A DNA stretch of 46,264 nucleotides from Nostoc punctiforme NIES-2108 (GCA_003326195.1 LXQE01000172.1:21722-67985), one strand, 5' to 3'; shown: positions 8,257-17,585, numbered from the stretch's first letter. The notes: a model not told the origin generated them from the sequence alone. Program-made: numbers and translations.

Positions 8257-9690
8257 CTATTCGTTGTCAGTTATATCAATTTCAAAGTTTTCTATTTGAT
8301 TATCTTGTGTATAATTATCTTCAAGATATTCAATGCCATCTTGAGAATCTTCTTTTTTATCCCAAAGTTTCTTATTAGTCTTCGTTAAATTTAATGGTTC
8401 TAAACATTCTTCATAATCTGCACCTACCATTGGTGAATGAGTACAAGTAATAATTTGGAGATTGGGTAGCTGTTCAGACATTTTTTGAAGTAATAATCTT
8501 TGCCAATCTAAATGAAGTGAGATTTCTGGCTCATCGATTAAAACAACATATTTTTTATTCATACTAGTGGCTGCATATATAAGAGTAAGAATCTGACGTT
8601 CTCCAGATGATAATGCACTCAGTCCATCAAATAGAGAGCCATCTTCAAACCTAATTTGAATTAATGAATTTAAAGAATTCAATTTTTCACCATAAATAAT
8701 TTGTTTGTCTTCTAAAAAATAATTAACAGAAGATATGTAATGTTCAATCTCAGCGAAGGATTTCTCTAATGTTTTAAAAATTTGATTAAGAGAATCTCTG
8801 TATACGCCCAAAACTGCAATCACTTGTTTAGAATTAGTATGGTAATCCTTAACAGAATCAATAATTTGTCGTAGTTGTGAGTAAAATCCTTTAGGAGATA
8901 TTGATTCTTCTTGTAGTGGATAATTTTGGATATTTTTAGATAGTAATTTAATTTCTTCAAGTACTTCGTTTGCAGTTTCTAAATCTAATTGAGAATTGCT
9001 TTGGGAATAATTTGATGACAAAGTGGCAAAAATATCAATAAAACTTTGGGCGAGAACTTCCCTATCTAATCGCGCAATATTAATTATAGCTGTTTGAATT
9101 TTTTCGCTTAGTTCTTGCTCTATTTCCATGATAGATGGGTAACTAAGATATGGTACAAATTGACCAAAAACTTTTCGTGCGAATTTTGTTGCCCTCAGTT
9201 GTAAATTATTTTTTAAATTTAATGATTCTAGATTTAATATTTCTGCTTGTGAATTTTCTTTAATTAAATTTTCTTCTTCAACAGATGCCCAAGCATCTAT
9301 CATGGTTCTAAAAGATGGAAAATAAGCTGTTGGCAATAATGCTTCTTCTCCTATTAATTTACCTGAGTTATTTAAGGCAAACTCATTATAATTTTTTCTT
9401 AGTTTCTTTCCTCGTCTTTCATCTTTTGTTTTTATCTCAATAGTTTCATCATCTACTTTTATTATCTCAATATATTTGTTGTCATTTAAGTAGAGGTTTA
9501 TACGAGCAAACTTAATTTCAAGAAATCTTCTGTAATCTCCATTTAATAAATTAGCTAAAATATGAATAAAAGTTGTTTTACCCTTACCATTAATAGCAAA
9601 AAAAATATTAATTCCAGGTTGGAATTCTTGTATGATATCGAATCTTTCATAAATACCAATAGCTTCTATTTTTTTAACAAAGTTTTGCAT
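8257..9690 (-). CDS. ABC/SMC-type AAA ATPase, AriA-like
   Basis: The protein has a full ABC-class ATPase core split by a long coiled-coil region. It has a P-loop INGKGKTT at about residues 33-40 and a signature LSSGERQ. Walker B is VVLIDEPEISLHLDWQ and the H-loop TCTHSP. About 280 residues rich in Leu, Glu, Asn and Lys lie between. This architecture is shared by RecF/AAA_15 proteins and by AriA of PARIS and OLD-type systems. The ATG at 9690, with GAGG upstream, aligns the P-loop near residue 35 as in relatives. An ATG at 9735 is possible but has no ribosome site. It sits inside the type III-A operon between csm5 and cas6, where csm6 is often found. Confidence 0.78.
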   Translation of the reverse strand: MQNFVKKIEAIGIYERFDIIQEFQPGINIFFAINGKGKTTFIHILANLLNGDYRRFLEIKFARINLYLNDNKYIEIIKVDDETIEIKTKDERRGKKLRKNYNEFALNNSGKLIGEEALLPTAYFPSFRTMIDAWASVEEENLIKENSQAEILNLESLNLKNNLQLRATKFARKVFGQFVPYLSYPSIMEIEQELSEKIQTAIINIARLDREVLAQSFIDIFATLSSNYSQSNSQLDLETANEVLEEIKLLSKNIQNYPLQEESISPKGFYSQLRQIIDSVKDYHTNSKQVIAVLGVYRDSLNQIFKTLEKSFAEIEHYISSVNYFLEDKQIIYGEKLNSLNSLIQIRFEDGSLFDGLSALSSGERQILTLIYAATSMNKKYVVLIDEPEISLHLDWQRLLLQKMSEQLPNLQIITCTHSPMVGADYEECLEPLNLTKTNKKLWDKKEDSQDGIEYLEDNYTQDNQIENFEIDITDNE

Positions 9691-9793
9691 TTGTTTTAAT
9701 TCCTCAAAACAAGTATTTTCGTTACAGCATAACATTTTAATACTGGAATTTATTAGTTTTTGATATTTGAATTATTTCAATACAGTCTATTGA

Positions 9794-11074
9794 CTATAAA
9801 TTTTTTAATTTTATCCATCCTGGTACAAACTTAATTTCACTATTAGGATTAACCACGGTTCGACGGGATTTCGGTGCTTCAAACTGCGGTGCTTTTAACC
9901 CGCAAGTATCGCGGATATCTGCTCGTAATTCATCGTCAAATAATAAACCTACCGTTGTTCCTGTCATCCCGCTACCCCAACCTAATCGCATACTAAAGGG
10001 ACAGTCTTCGGGTTCATAAAATTGGCGAATGTAATTAAAATCTAAATTTTTTCCTGCTGCACGAGGATTATTTTTGATATCGTTCCAGTAATCATGTTCG
10101 TAATCCCATTGTTCTTGGCTAAATTCCTGGCAGATTTGGATAAGTTCGTCTAGATTGTGAAATGGTAATTTCATTCCTTGTTTGTGTTGGAACCAAGAGA
10201 GCATTTCTGTATCGAGTGTCAGGGTAAATGTTGTCTGGATATTTCGTACCATTTCAACATAAAGAGATGCTCTATATTTTGCGAGATAATCTGGAAAGCG
10301 ACTGGATACTATGACTTCGGCAACAATGGGTAAGTTAATAGGGATTGATTGTCCTTTTTTAGTATTAATCTTACCTTCAATTAGAGGAGCGCAATCACTG
10401 ACACTCAACACTCTGAGAAAATCAGTGTTTTGACTACTACCGTTATATCTTTTATTTTGATATACAAGAGTGTATTCTGAGAAGAGAGTATCCATAAAAA
10501 GGTCGTCATCGGCAGATTTTTGCTTGTGTTTATTGCCGAGTTCTCCTAATCTGCTGCGTAATTTTTTTTCGATTTCGCTAACTTTTTGATTTTTGGATAC
10601 GTTGTAGCGACCGCCATGTTTGAGCAAGTAATATGCGATCGCAGTTCTAATCGCCCCTTTAATCGAGGAGCCGGGGATGTATAGCTGTCCCATACCGTTG
10701 CGAATCATGGGACGCAAATCGGTGATCCGATCATCTGTCAGCTTTTGGCTAATGGCGTTTTTAGAGAAAATTAACTCTCCGTTTGCATCAGTCGTACTCC
10801 ACCACTGTTCCCCGAACGCATCTTTGAGTAGGTTGTCTATATCTTGGCGATCGCTAATTGCTTGGATATAGTCATTAAGATATCTACCACCTTTCTTGTG
10901 CAGGGCTTTAGCAAGCGCTTCTTGGTTGGGAAGGTAAACTTTTTTCGATGTTTGCACGTATTCAAAGGGGTTTAACCTCGATACAGACGAACCAATATGC
11001 AAAATCGGGCTAGTTAGCTGTATCTTTTTTGACTCGTAAACTTCGGGCTTTTTGAGGGCAATAGAGGTAAGCAT
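9794..11074 (-). CDS. csm5: Csm5, RAMP subunit of the type III-A effector
   Basis: The protein of 426 residues opens with a RAMP strand (KIQLTSPILHIGSSVSRLNPFEYV). It has the glycine-rich loop YIPGSSIKGAIRTAIAYYLL and later RLGWGSGMTGTTVG, both typical of Csm5. Csm5 caps the crRNA 3' end in the Csm complex and recruits host nucleases for crRNA trimming. It starts one base after the csm4 stop, so the genes are tightly coupled. It is about 50 residues longer than the best-known Csm5 proteins, mostly in a central charged stretch (residues 175-200). Confidence 0.88.
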   Translation of the reverse strand: MLTSIALKKPEVYESKKIQLTSPILHIGSSVSRLNPFEYVQTSKKVYLPNQEALAKALHKKGGRYLNDYIQAISDRQDIDNLLKDAFGEQWWSTTDANGELIFSKNAISQKLTDDRITDLRPMIRNGMGQLYIPGSSIKGAIRTAIAYYLLKHGGRYNVSKNQKVSEIEKKLRSRLGELGNKHKQKSADDDLFMDTLFSEYTLVYQNKRYNGSSQNTDFLRVLSVSDCAPLIEGKINTKKGQSIPINLPIVAEVIVSSRFPDYLAKYRASLYVEMVRNIQTTFTLTLDTEMLSWFQHKQGMKLPFHNLDELIQICQEFSQEQWDYEHDYWNDIKNNPRAAGKNLDFNYIRQFYEPEDCPFSMRLGWGSGMTGTTVGLLFDDELRADIRDTCGLKAPQFEAPKSRRTVVNPNSEIKFVPGWIKLKNL

Positions 11075-11075
11075 T

Positions 11076-12212
11076 TTAGATTTGGACTTTGATAGGAAGA
11101 CTTAAAGCGATACCACTACGGTAAATAGGATGGATTTTATAACTACGATCTTTATTAATTAATTCGCTAGGTGTAATATTTGCTAGTTTTCCCTGTGGTT
11201 CAATTGGAAACACCGAACCTTCTGCAAACATCCTTACCATCTGGCGGCGAATATTTCCATCAGAAAACCATCCACCCCGTTCTTGTATTTCGTAGCTGCT
11301 ATGAGAGTTATCTATAATTAATTGCTCAAGAATAGATTCATCATCATCCCAAAATAAGCTAATCAAGCACTGATAAGCGGATTTATCTAAAGGTTTGACG
11401 ACATTTTCCCAACTAGGGGAAGCATCCTTTAAATCCAACCATTCAGCTTGGAATAGTCCCGCACCGCTTGAACGTTCTCCCCCAATTCCTTGTTCCCCCA
11501 ATAAATCCAGTGCTGCTTTCAATTCTGCGATAAGTTGTGGGTTGTTATCCTCGAAATATACCAAGAAATACAGGCCGGATAAGCTTTTGATACCGCTACA
11601 ATTTTGCTCCCAATCGAATTGTACGTATCCCGTATGGTAAAAATTGGTGGCGCTGGTTGTTCTATCTATCGCAACTTTAGGTAGTTTATGATTTTTGAAT
11701 GCTTCTTTGTAATCAAATGTACCTGCTTGTTTGAGTTTGCCTCTAGTGTTTCCTTTGGTTTTATCAATCAAGTCTTGAGCATCTTCTGTCGTAAAGCCTT
11801 CTCCCTGATACCAGCGATGCCAAATATCAAGCGGTAAATAATTAAGAGATTTGTAGGTTTTAAAGAACGCTAAATCATCTTTTTGACTATCCAAATCCCC
11901 ACCATGCGGGTAATTAGTTGGAAATTTTAGGGGGCGAGGAAGGTAGAAAATAGTATTATTTTTGGTATTATTTTTGCACTCGCGGTAGATAAAGGTCGAA
12001 CTTATTCGCATCGGGGGCTTGGGTTGAAGAAACTTTGCCAACAATTCTTCAACTGGTTTTTTCCCAAACAATCGCGCGTGATTAATCACCCAAGCACTAA
12101 ATAAAGTATCCGAACGTACTCGTTCTTTTGACTCTTCCATACCAATACCCAACTCCCCGAAATGGACGCTTGACCGTCCAAAGTTAAGTTTGACAAGTTG
12201 CCATTTACCCAT
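11076..12212 (-). CDS. csm4: Csm4, RAMP subunit of the type III-A effector
   Basis: The N-terminus (KWQLVKLNFGRSSVHFGELG) and the following SDTLFSAWVINHARLFG are diagnostic for Csm4, which binds the crRNA 5' handle and docks on Cas10. GEQGIGGERSSGAGLFQAEW (residues about 235-254) is the glycine-rich loop of the second RAMP fold. Length (378) is near that of the family. Two bases separate it from csm3. Nothing looks damaged. Confidence 0.88.
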   Translation of the reverse strand: MGKWQLVKLNFGRSSVHFGELGIGMEESKERVRSDTLFSAWVINHARLFGKKPVEELLAKFLQPKPPMRISSTFIYRECKNNTKNNTIFYLPRPLKFPTNYPHGGDLDSQKDDLAFFKTYKSLNYLPLDIWHRWYQGEGFTTEDAQDLIDKTKGNTRGKLKQAGTFDYKEAFKNHKLPKVAIDRTTSATNFYHTGYVQFDWEQNCSGIKSLSGLYFLVYFEDNNPQLIAELKAALDLLGEQGIGGERSSGAGLFQAEWLDLKDASPSWENVVKPLDKSAYQCLISLFWDDDESILEQLIIDNSHSSYEIQERGGWFSDGNIRRQMVRMFAEGSVFPIEPQGKLANITPSELINKDRSYKIHPIYRSGIALSLPIKVQI

Positions 12213-12214
12213 AC

Positions 12215-13252
12215 TTAGCTCCCTGGTAATCGCCGTTGGATGTTTTCGCTTAATCCGGTAAAGTTATCTAGAAGTTCTTGGATGTTATTAGCAGATGGAA
12301 TTTCTTCTATCCCTGAACCATCGCTAGCAGTATTTGTAATTCGACGGTAATACTCTAAATCACGGTACAAGAAATTGAATTTTTTAAATTCAACTTTGCC
12401 GTAACCTCTAGAACCGTGACCCCCTAAAGCATCGTCTTCAAGGATTGCTAGGGCGATCGCAATATTTTCTAAATCTTTAATGGCTTGTTCGGCATTTTCG
12501 ACGGTGTAAACAAGCTCAAACTCGAATATCGAACCTGCGGGGACGCGTTCAAATTGCCGAGGATTAGCAGCTGCGGTAACGCGATCAATACCGTTTTCAA
12601 ATTTCCACTCGGTCATAAATAGACCCGTGTCTACTTTTTTGAGTTGTTCTGCTGATTGAGGTGATAAATGGGAGTCGCGGACAATTAAGCGTGCTGGGCA
12701 GTTGCGTCCTTTGACTTTGATGTATTCCCTAACTGTTTCCCCTGCATTTAATTGACTGTTAGCATTTTCAACAAACCTACCTGTGCGACTATTATTAACC
12801 CAAGCAATGTATCGGCGTTGAGTATTTTGTACGCGCTCCAATCCTTGAGATGCAACTGTATCTGTATCTATCCAACAATTGTTACCTCCCGTGGAACCAA
12901 ATAATCGAGAAACTAAACAAGTGGACGCACCTTCATAACGAATTAAAAGTCCATCGACTTCAGTAAATCCATCTGCTAAATCATCACTTTCATAGCGATA
13001 AGTATTACTACCACTGGGACGATTGAGAGGTTTATTTGTTAACCTTTCTGTAATCGCACGTAATTTACCTTTGATAGAAGAACCAGGAAGATAGGGATAC
13101 TGTGTTAAAGGGTCACGGATAACTGGTTTATCAAGTCCACCAATATCAAGATTTTCACCACCTCCACCAATATGTAAGCCGGTTTTGACTTCAATTTGGC
13201 TTTTGAGCGTAAATTTACCAAGTAAGGGTTTTTGTTCGAGGGATGCGGGCAT
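12215..13252 (-). CDS. csm3: Csm3, backbone subunit and target-RNA nuclease
   Basis: Csm3 forms the backbone filament along the crRNA and cuts the target RNA every six bases. The start (FTLKSQIEVKTGLHIGGG) and YPYLPGSSIKGKLRAITERL are the family core. Asp41 in IGGLDKPVIRDP aligns with the catalytic Asp33 of streptococcal Csm3, so target-RNA cleavage should be intact. At 345 residues it is much longer than the usual 210-250. The surplus lies in the central region and the C-terminal 60 residues, as often seen in cyanobacterial type III backbone proteins. It is separated from csm2 by two bases. Confidence 0.88.
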   Translation of the reverse strand: MPASLEQKPLLGKFTLKSQIEVKTGLHIGGGGENLDIGGLDKPVIRDPLTQYPYLPGSSIKGKLRAITERLTNKPLNRPSGSNTYRYESDDLADGFTEVDGLLIRYEGASTCLVSRLFGSTGGNNCWIDTDTVASQGLERVQNTQRRYIAWVNNSRTGRFVENANSQLNAGETVREYIKVKGRNCPARLIVRDSHLSPQSAEQLKKVDTGLFMTEWKFENGIDRVTAAANPRQFERVPAGSIFEFELVYTVENAEQAIKDLENIAIALAILEDDALGGHGSRGYGKVEFKKFNFLYRDLEYYRRITNTASDGSGIEEIPSANNIQELLDNFTGLSENIQRRLPGS

Positions 13253-13254
13253 AA

Positions 13255-13887
13255 TTATTTTCCACCTTCGGCTTTATGATAGGCAATGATTGATTCAATG
13301 AATTGAACGAGGCGTTCAAAATCTTTTGTGCTTTCGACTTTATCAATTGCTACTGAAATTACTTCTTCTAAAGGTTTTGCAGAACGCTGGCGTGCGGCTG
13401 CATAAGCGAGTTTTGGTTTGAGTAGTACTACATCAGCTTCTATTTTCGGAAAAATTAATTTGTCCTTCTTGTTATCAGCTTGTTTTTGGATATTTTTGAG
13501 GATAATAATCAATTCCTGTTCAGCAGAATCTTTAATTTTTCTGATTTCTTCTTTATCCTTTTCATTCAGTTTTTGGGATATATCATTTTCACTTTTTCTA
13601 GTTGCTTCTTGCTTGTCGTTCTCTGCTTGTTTTTGAATAATTTCTAATTCTTTTTGTATCTCTTTATCATCATCTTGTTGTGCAAGTATAGCTTTAATTT
13701 GATTAATAGCATCTAGAAATTTACGAACTTGGTTGGTTTCCAAACGCTGTTGTTTGAGATACGGGCCAAATTTCTCGGCGTGCTTAACTAAGTCACGGAT
13801 AGGATAGGTTTTCAGCCCATCTTTTAATCCTTTGATAGTCGTAGTTATTTGGTCAACAATTGGTTTTTGGGTATCGATTTGTGACAT
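13255..13887 (-). CDS. csm2: Csm2, small subunit with coiled-coil insert
   Basis: The N-terminal helices (residues 28-68, FGPYLKQQRLETNQVRKFLD) and the C-terminal helices (150-210, PKLAYAAARQR, FERLVQFIESIIAYHKAEG) match Csm2, the small helical subunit that lines the target RNA. Csm2 is normally about 120-150 residues. Here a lysine- and glutamate-rich stretch at about 70-145 is inserted between the two halves. It contains a near-repeat (IIQKQAENDK at 83-92 and NIQKQADNKK at 132-141) and is predicted to form a coiled coil. The insert probably projects from the filament. It overlaps no other gene, and the ATG at 13887 is nine bases after the cas10 stop. Confidence 0.85.
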   Translation of the reverse strand: MSQIDTQKPIVDQITTTIKGLKDGLKTYPIRDLVKHAEKFGPYLKQQRLETNQVRKFLDAINQIKAILAQQDDDKEIQKELEIIQKQAENDKQEATRKSENDISQKLNEKDKEEIRKIKDSAEQELIIILKNIQKQADNKKDKLIFPKIEADVVLLKPKLAYAAARQRSAKPLEEVISVAIDKVESTKDFERLVQFIESIIAYHKAEGGK

Positions 13888-13896
13888 ATTTTAAGA

Positions 13897-16290
13897 CTAG
13901 CGATTTAGTAGTTCAATCCAAGTTGCGATCGCTCGAAAGTAAGGAGCGTTATATGGGTTTTTCAAGGAAGTGCGAAATTCATCATCTTCTAAAATATTTT
14001 GCGGCAATTTTGCTAAAGTATAGGCTATTTTTGGAAGATGTAAATAATAACGTGTTCCTATTGCATCATTTGATTTTTTGTCTTCAATTTTCTTTAAAGC
14101 TTGCTCTTGAATCTGTGCTGTAATCAAGAGATTACGGACAAAGTTACGTGAGAAGTCTTTTCCAATATTTTGACTTTCTAATCTCTCAACAAAAGGTAAT
14201 ATACCCCAAATTGCTGGATTTTCTTCTTGTTCAAGGTATCGAATAATCTTCTCTTGTACCTCATCATTTTTATCTAAATGTTTAAGATTATTCTTTTCTA
14301 CCTCCTGATTTTCATCTAAATAATTTTGTTTTTCAATCCCTAACCATTCATCCCATTTAAATACTTGGTTGAATAAGCCTAAACTATCGCGTCCGTTGTT
14401 TTTCGCTTTTCCTTCTGCATCTCCTGATTCTTCGGCTGCTTGATAAAGAGGAAATTTAGGATCGGCAATACTAACACCTGCTGAAAGTGTAATATCTGGA
14501 TGCTGGCCTGTATAGGTACGAAAGCATTGGTAAATATCGAAGGAAAAATCAACAATTTCACTCCAAGCACCACTAACAAATAAATCGTCTCCTCCAGCGT
14601 AAATAAAAAGTATATTTTTACCTTGTTCTTCAGATGATTTTTTTTCTGTGCTATTATTGTTCAGGGATTTGCTACTATTGGGTAATTGTTTAATATTTTC
14701 AGGAATATTATTTCTGCGATTTGCAGCTAGACTATTGAGATATACTTTAAAAAAATAGCTCATCTGCCGCGATAATCCAGCTAATCTTGGTAATGTTTGA
14801 TTTTTATCCAAACCCTTCGCAAATATTTGCCCTAATCTATCAACATCCATTCGTAAATAACCGACTCGTTTGATACCTTGAGAAAGTTCAGCCATCTCTT
14901 CAGCACGCATAAAACGATTGTCGTCTTTCGCTTTTTTACCATAATTACCAAGGAGAATTGGCACACAATTACGAAAACTGCGGAATTTATAATGCTCTAA
15001 ATCCCAATCGTTAACTAATAAAACGTTGTCGGCATTAGAGTTTACTTGCTTCCAATAACTGAATAGTTGGTAACAAACATTGATGTCATTTAGTCCATCG
15101 CTTGCAGGTAGCTGAAACCAAAGCTTATCTTCCTCATCTTCCTGCTTACCTATCACCTTTTGCGGTTGCGATCGCACAATAGCATCAACGCGAAATAGCT
15201 TCCCTCCCAACCCAAACATAGTGCGACAGGTACTACAAGCCATCGCTGCACCTGGTTCTTCGTTTAGCGGTTTTAAATCCTTTTCGTCATCACGATGGCA
15301 GACTTTGCAAGGAGTATGGGCGTAATATGGTTTGGTTAACGCGACAATATCACCAATGCGATCACCAAACTTACGCGCTTTGTAGCTAGCAAGATTTTTG
15401 GTAGCTTGCGACCAATGTTTGCTAAATTCAGCATTGCCTATATCTGCAACAGGAAATTTCTTTGAACTATCGAGAGCAAGATAAATTTTCCCTTGGAATT
15501 TCTCTCGCAACCATTGGTTAAATTGCAACCGAACTTGCTTGACAGTCGTTTTTATCGCTTCATTACCTGGAGCTAGTATATATATGTTGCCGCCACCTGC
15601 ATATATAACATTGATGCGGGGAAGGTTTAAGTGCGTTAGCAGCTGCGCTACAACTTCTTCGGTTACGAGTTCTAGATAAAAGCTGCGTGCCCGTAATGAT
15701 TTGAGCGCACCGTCAGAAGATATGGTGTAAATAAAGTTTTGAATACCCGACAAGTCCCCAGCCACGATGCTCAATTGGGCTGTTTTTGGATCATTTACGA
15801 TCGCCGCCGCAACCGCAGCTGTTGTTTTGGCTTTATCAACTAGCGCCACATCTGCTTCGCCAAAGCTGATAAACGAACCGAATTTTTCGATAATTAAGGT
15901 AAGCAGCGAAATATTTCCCCAGTCGTTGGGGTTATCCTGAAGAAAACAGATTTGTTCGCAAATTTGCTTTCTTAAATCCTCTATCTCTTTTGGTTCTTCC
16001 GTTTGGGGATAGGGAATTATGGGGTCAGAATTAGCGATCGCATTCGGTTGCCAAAAGTGTTCGTTGGTTTGACCTTGGGCTAATTTTACAGAATCGAACA
16101 GTACCCGCAAAGCTTTCGGTTTGTCGTCAGCAGACCAGTTTAAATATTTTTTGGCTTCTGCAATGGCAGCTGAATCATTGGGTCTAGTAAATTTATCAAA
16201 CTTCAATCCAGCCCAACTTGCTAAGTCCCAAACGGCTTGCTGGATAACCTTTAATGCTTCTTGGTGTGAGGGGTTTGGCGAACTTATCAT
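13897..16290 (-). CDS. cas10: Cas10/Csm1 with active palm motif, no HD motif
   Basis: This is the large signature subunit of the type III-A complex. It carries the first palm (GDLSGIQNFIYTISS) and a zinc finger (CKVCHRDDE ... CSTCRTMFG). The second palm has YLRMDVDRLGQIF and the catalytic GGDD at residues 566-569 (YAGGDDLFV). GGDD converts ATP into cyclic oligoadenylate when target RNA is bound. The first 120 residues, where Cas10 usually has the HD DNase, contain no His-Asp motif (WDLASWAGLKFDKF occupies the expected place). Single-strand DNase activity is therefore not expected. That makes defence depend on target RNA cleavage and on the signalling effectors encoded nearby. Length is 797. 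The start at 16290 has 60 bp separating it from csx3. Confidence 0.92.
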   Translation of the reverse strand: MISSPNPSHQEALKVIQQAVWDLASWAGLKFDKFTRPNDSAAIAEAKKYLNWSADDKPKALRVLFDSVKLAQGQTNEHFWQPNAIANSDPIIPYPQTEEPKEIEDLRKQICEQICFLQDNPNDWGNISLLTLIIEKFGSFISFGEADVALVDKAKTTAAVAAAIVNDPKTAQLSIVAGDLSGIQNFIYTISSDGALKSLRARSFYLELVTEEVVAQLLTHLNLPRINVIYAGGGNIYILAPGNEAIKTTVKQVRLQFNQWLREKFQGKIYLALDSSKKFPVADIGNAEFSKHWSQATKNLASYKARKFGDRIGDIVALTKPYYAHTPCKVCHRDDEKDLKPLNEEPGAAMACSTCRTMFGLGGKLFRVDAIVRSQPQKVIGKQEDEEDKLWFQLPASDGLNDINVCYQLFSYWKQVNSNADNVLLVNDWDLEHYKFRSFRNCVPILLGNYGKKAKDDNRFMRAEEMAELSQGIKRVGYLRMDVDRLGQIFAKGLDKNQTLPRLAGLSRQMSYFFKVYLNSLAANRRNNIPENIKQLPNSSKSLNNNSTEKKSSEEQGKNILFIYAGGDDLFVSGAWSEIVDFSFDIYQCFRTYTGQHPDITLSAGVSIADPKFPLYQAAEESGDAEGKAKNNGRDSLGLFNQVFKWDEWLGIEKQNYLDENQEVEKNNLKHLDKNDEVQEKIIRYLEQEENPAIWGILPFVERLESQNIGKDFSRNFVRNLLITAQIQEQALKKIEDKKSNDAIGTRYYLHLPKIAYTLAKLPQNILEDDEFRTSLKNPYNAPYFRAIATWIELLNR

Positions 16291-16350
16291 GATGAAAAAC
16301 GATTAGAGACAGTTATTATCAAAGTAATTTGGCTAATACAAGAAAAATAA

Positions 16351-17304
16351 TTATTGATTAGATGTAAAAATTGTTTTTACTTGTTTAAGTATAATTTCTG
16401 GAACCTTTTGCACTCGACCCCGTACCCAAGTACCACTGGTAATTTCTAAGTAGGGTTGTACTTGATGCACCTCTTCTACTTCTGCCAAACTACTATGAAT
16501 TACTGCCACAGGGATTAAATTCCCTCTATCTCGACAAAATTCATGCCATGCACCTACGGCTTCTGGTTTAGAACTAATAATCAAGTAGTGGGTACAAGCT
16601 TCTAAAATTGGCAGTTTCTCCGGCTGTACCATACCACCAACATCCACGATTACCAAAGACTTCTGCCGTCGCAGTTGTAGTATTGCTTGAGCATGATAGG
16701 GAAAAAACCGTTCTGTTAATGCACCTTTATTGCGTAATTTGAAGCTTTCTATTTCCTCATCTGTAGTTTGGCTACTTAATTCCAAAACATAGTTACCTTC
16801 TCCATCCCAGTGAGCGCGTTGCAGGTAAATATCAGGATGGCCAGACAATAGCGCTTGAAACAAAGCATGAGATAGTACACTTTTACCACTATCTGGTGGG
16901 CCTACGACCATTAACGCCGGACATAACCCTGTCTCAACATTTCTCTTTTCCTGAGCAAGCCCATGATTTTGTCGTCCATTTGGTGGACTCACAGGAATTA
17001 CCTGACCAATGCAGACTTGACGTGAGTTTGTTGCGGATACAACTGCTCCCAGGCGAGGGTCATAGCAAGCCACCCAAGCAGTAGGATGTAGGGCGTGAGT
17101 GAGGTAAGAATAAAGCCACATCGGTGCGCGGCCTGAAATTATCACACCACCTGTAGTATCAATACCAGAGGGCAGTTCTAGATTTTTGATATTTTGTGGT
17201 TCTATCAGGCGATCGCTACTAGTCAACTCAACCGATAGTACTTGGTATTTCAAATTTTGTACAACCAGCGATTCACTTAGGTATAAGCGCAGAGGTGTAA
17301 TCAT
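16351..17304 (-). CDS. csx3: Csx3 ring nuclease fused to a P-loop ATPase domain
   Basis: Residues about 45-105 are Csx3/Crn3, a cyclic tetra-adenylate phosphodiesterase. They give IISGRAPMWLYSYLTHALHP, followed by WVACYDPRLGAVV, with the conserved His (70 or 73) and Asp82 of the active site. From residue 130 a second domain has a P-loop VGPPDSGKS (134-142) and a Walker B-like strand LVIVDVGGM. This gives the known Csx3-AAA layout. It would switch off the signal made by Cas10. It is the first gene of the operon and diverges from the WYL gene at 17.6 kb, with a perfect palindrome between them. Confidence 0.87.
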   Translation of the reverse strand: MITPLRLYLSESLVVQNLKYQVLSVELTSSDRLIEPQNIKNLELPSGIDTTGGVIISGRAPMWLYSYLTHALHPTAWVACYDPRLGAVVSATNSRQVCIGQVIPVSPPNGRQNHGLAQEKRNVETGLCPALMVVGPPDSGKSVLSHALFQALLSGHPDIYLQRAHWDGEGNYVLELSSQTTDEEIESFKLRNKGALTERFFPYHAQAILQLRRQKSLVIVDVGGMVQPEKLPILEACTHYLIISSKPEAVGAWHEFCRDRGNLIPVAVIHSSLAEVEEVHQVQPYLEITSGTWVRGRVQKVPEIILKQVKTIFTSNQ

Positions 17305-17354
17305 GCCCTCCTGAAATTTTTAGTATTTTTTATTTCTCTGTCATTATGCCATTC

Positions 17355-17380
17355 TTAGTAGAAGACCCCTCTTCTACTAA
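17355..17380. promoter_or_regulatory. Perfect 11-bp inverted repeat, candidate operator
   Basis: TTAGTAGAAGA (17355-17365) and TCTTCTACTAA (17370-17380) are perfect inverted copies around CCCC. The site is 50 bp upstream of csx3 and about 205 bp upstream of the WYL regulator. No T-tract follows on either strand, so a terminator is unlikely. A palindrome in a divergent regulator/effector promoter is the usual form of an operator. The rest of 17305-17585 is AT-rich promoter-like sequence. Confidence 0.6.
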
Positions 17381-17585
17381 ATCTGTTATGTTTAAAAATA
17401 GGATTAAAGCAAAAGATGAGTCTCCAGCAATTAACCCATAAAACAACTGATTTGTAGGAATTTTTCCAGTTTACCAGCTTTTTATGCTCATCTAAGCGTT
17501 TTTCGTTAAGTATCATTAAACACTATTATTTTTGGAGAAATTTCAAACTGTTTGTACTACCTAATTGAATAGATAGGTTATAAAT

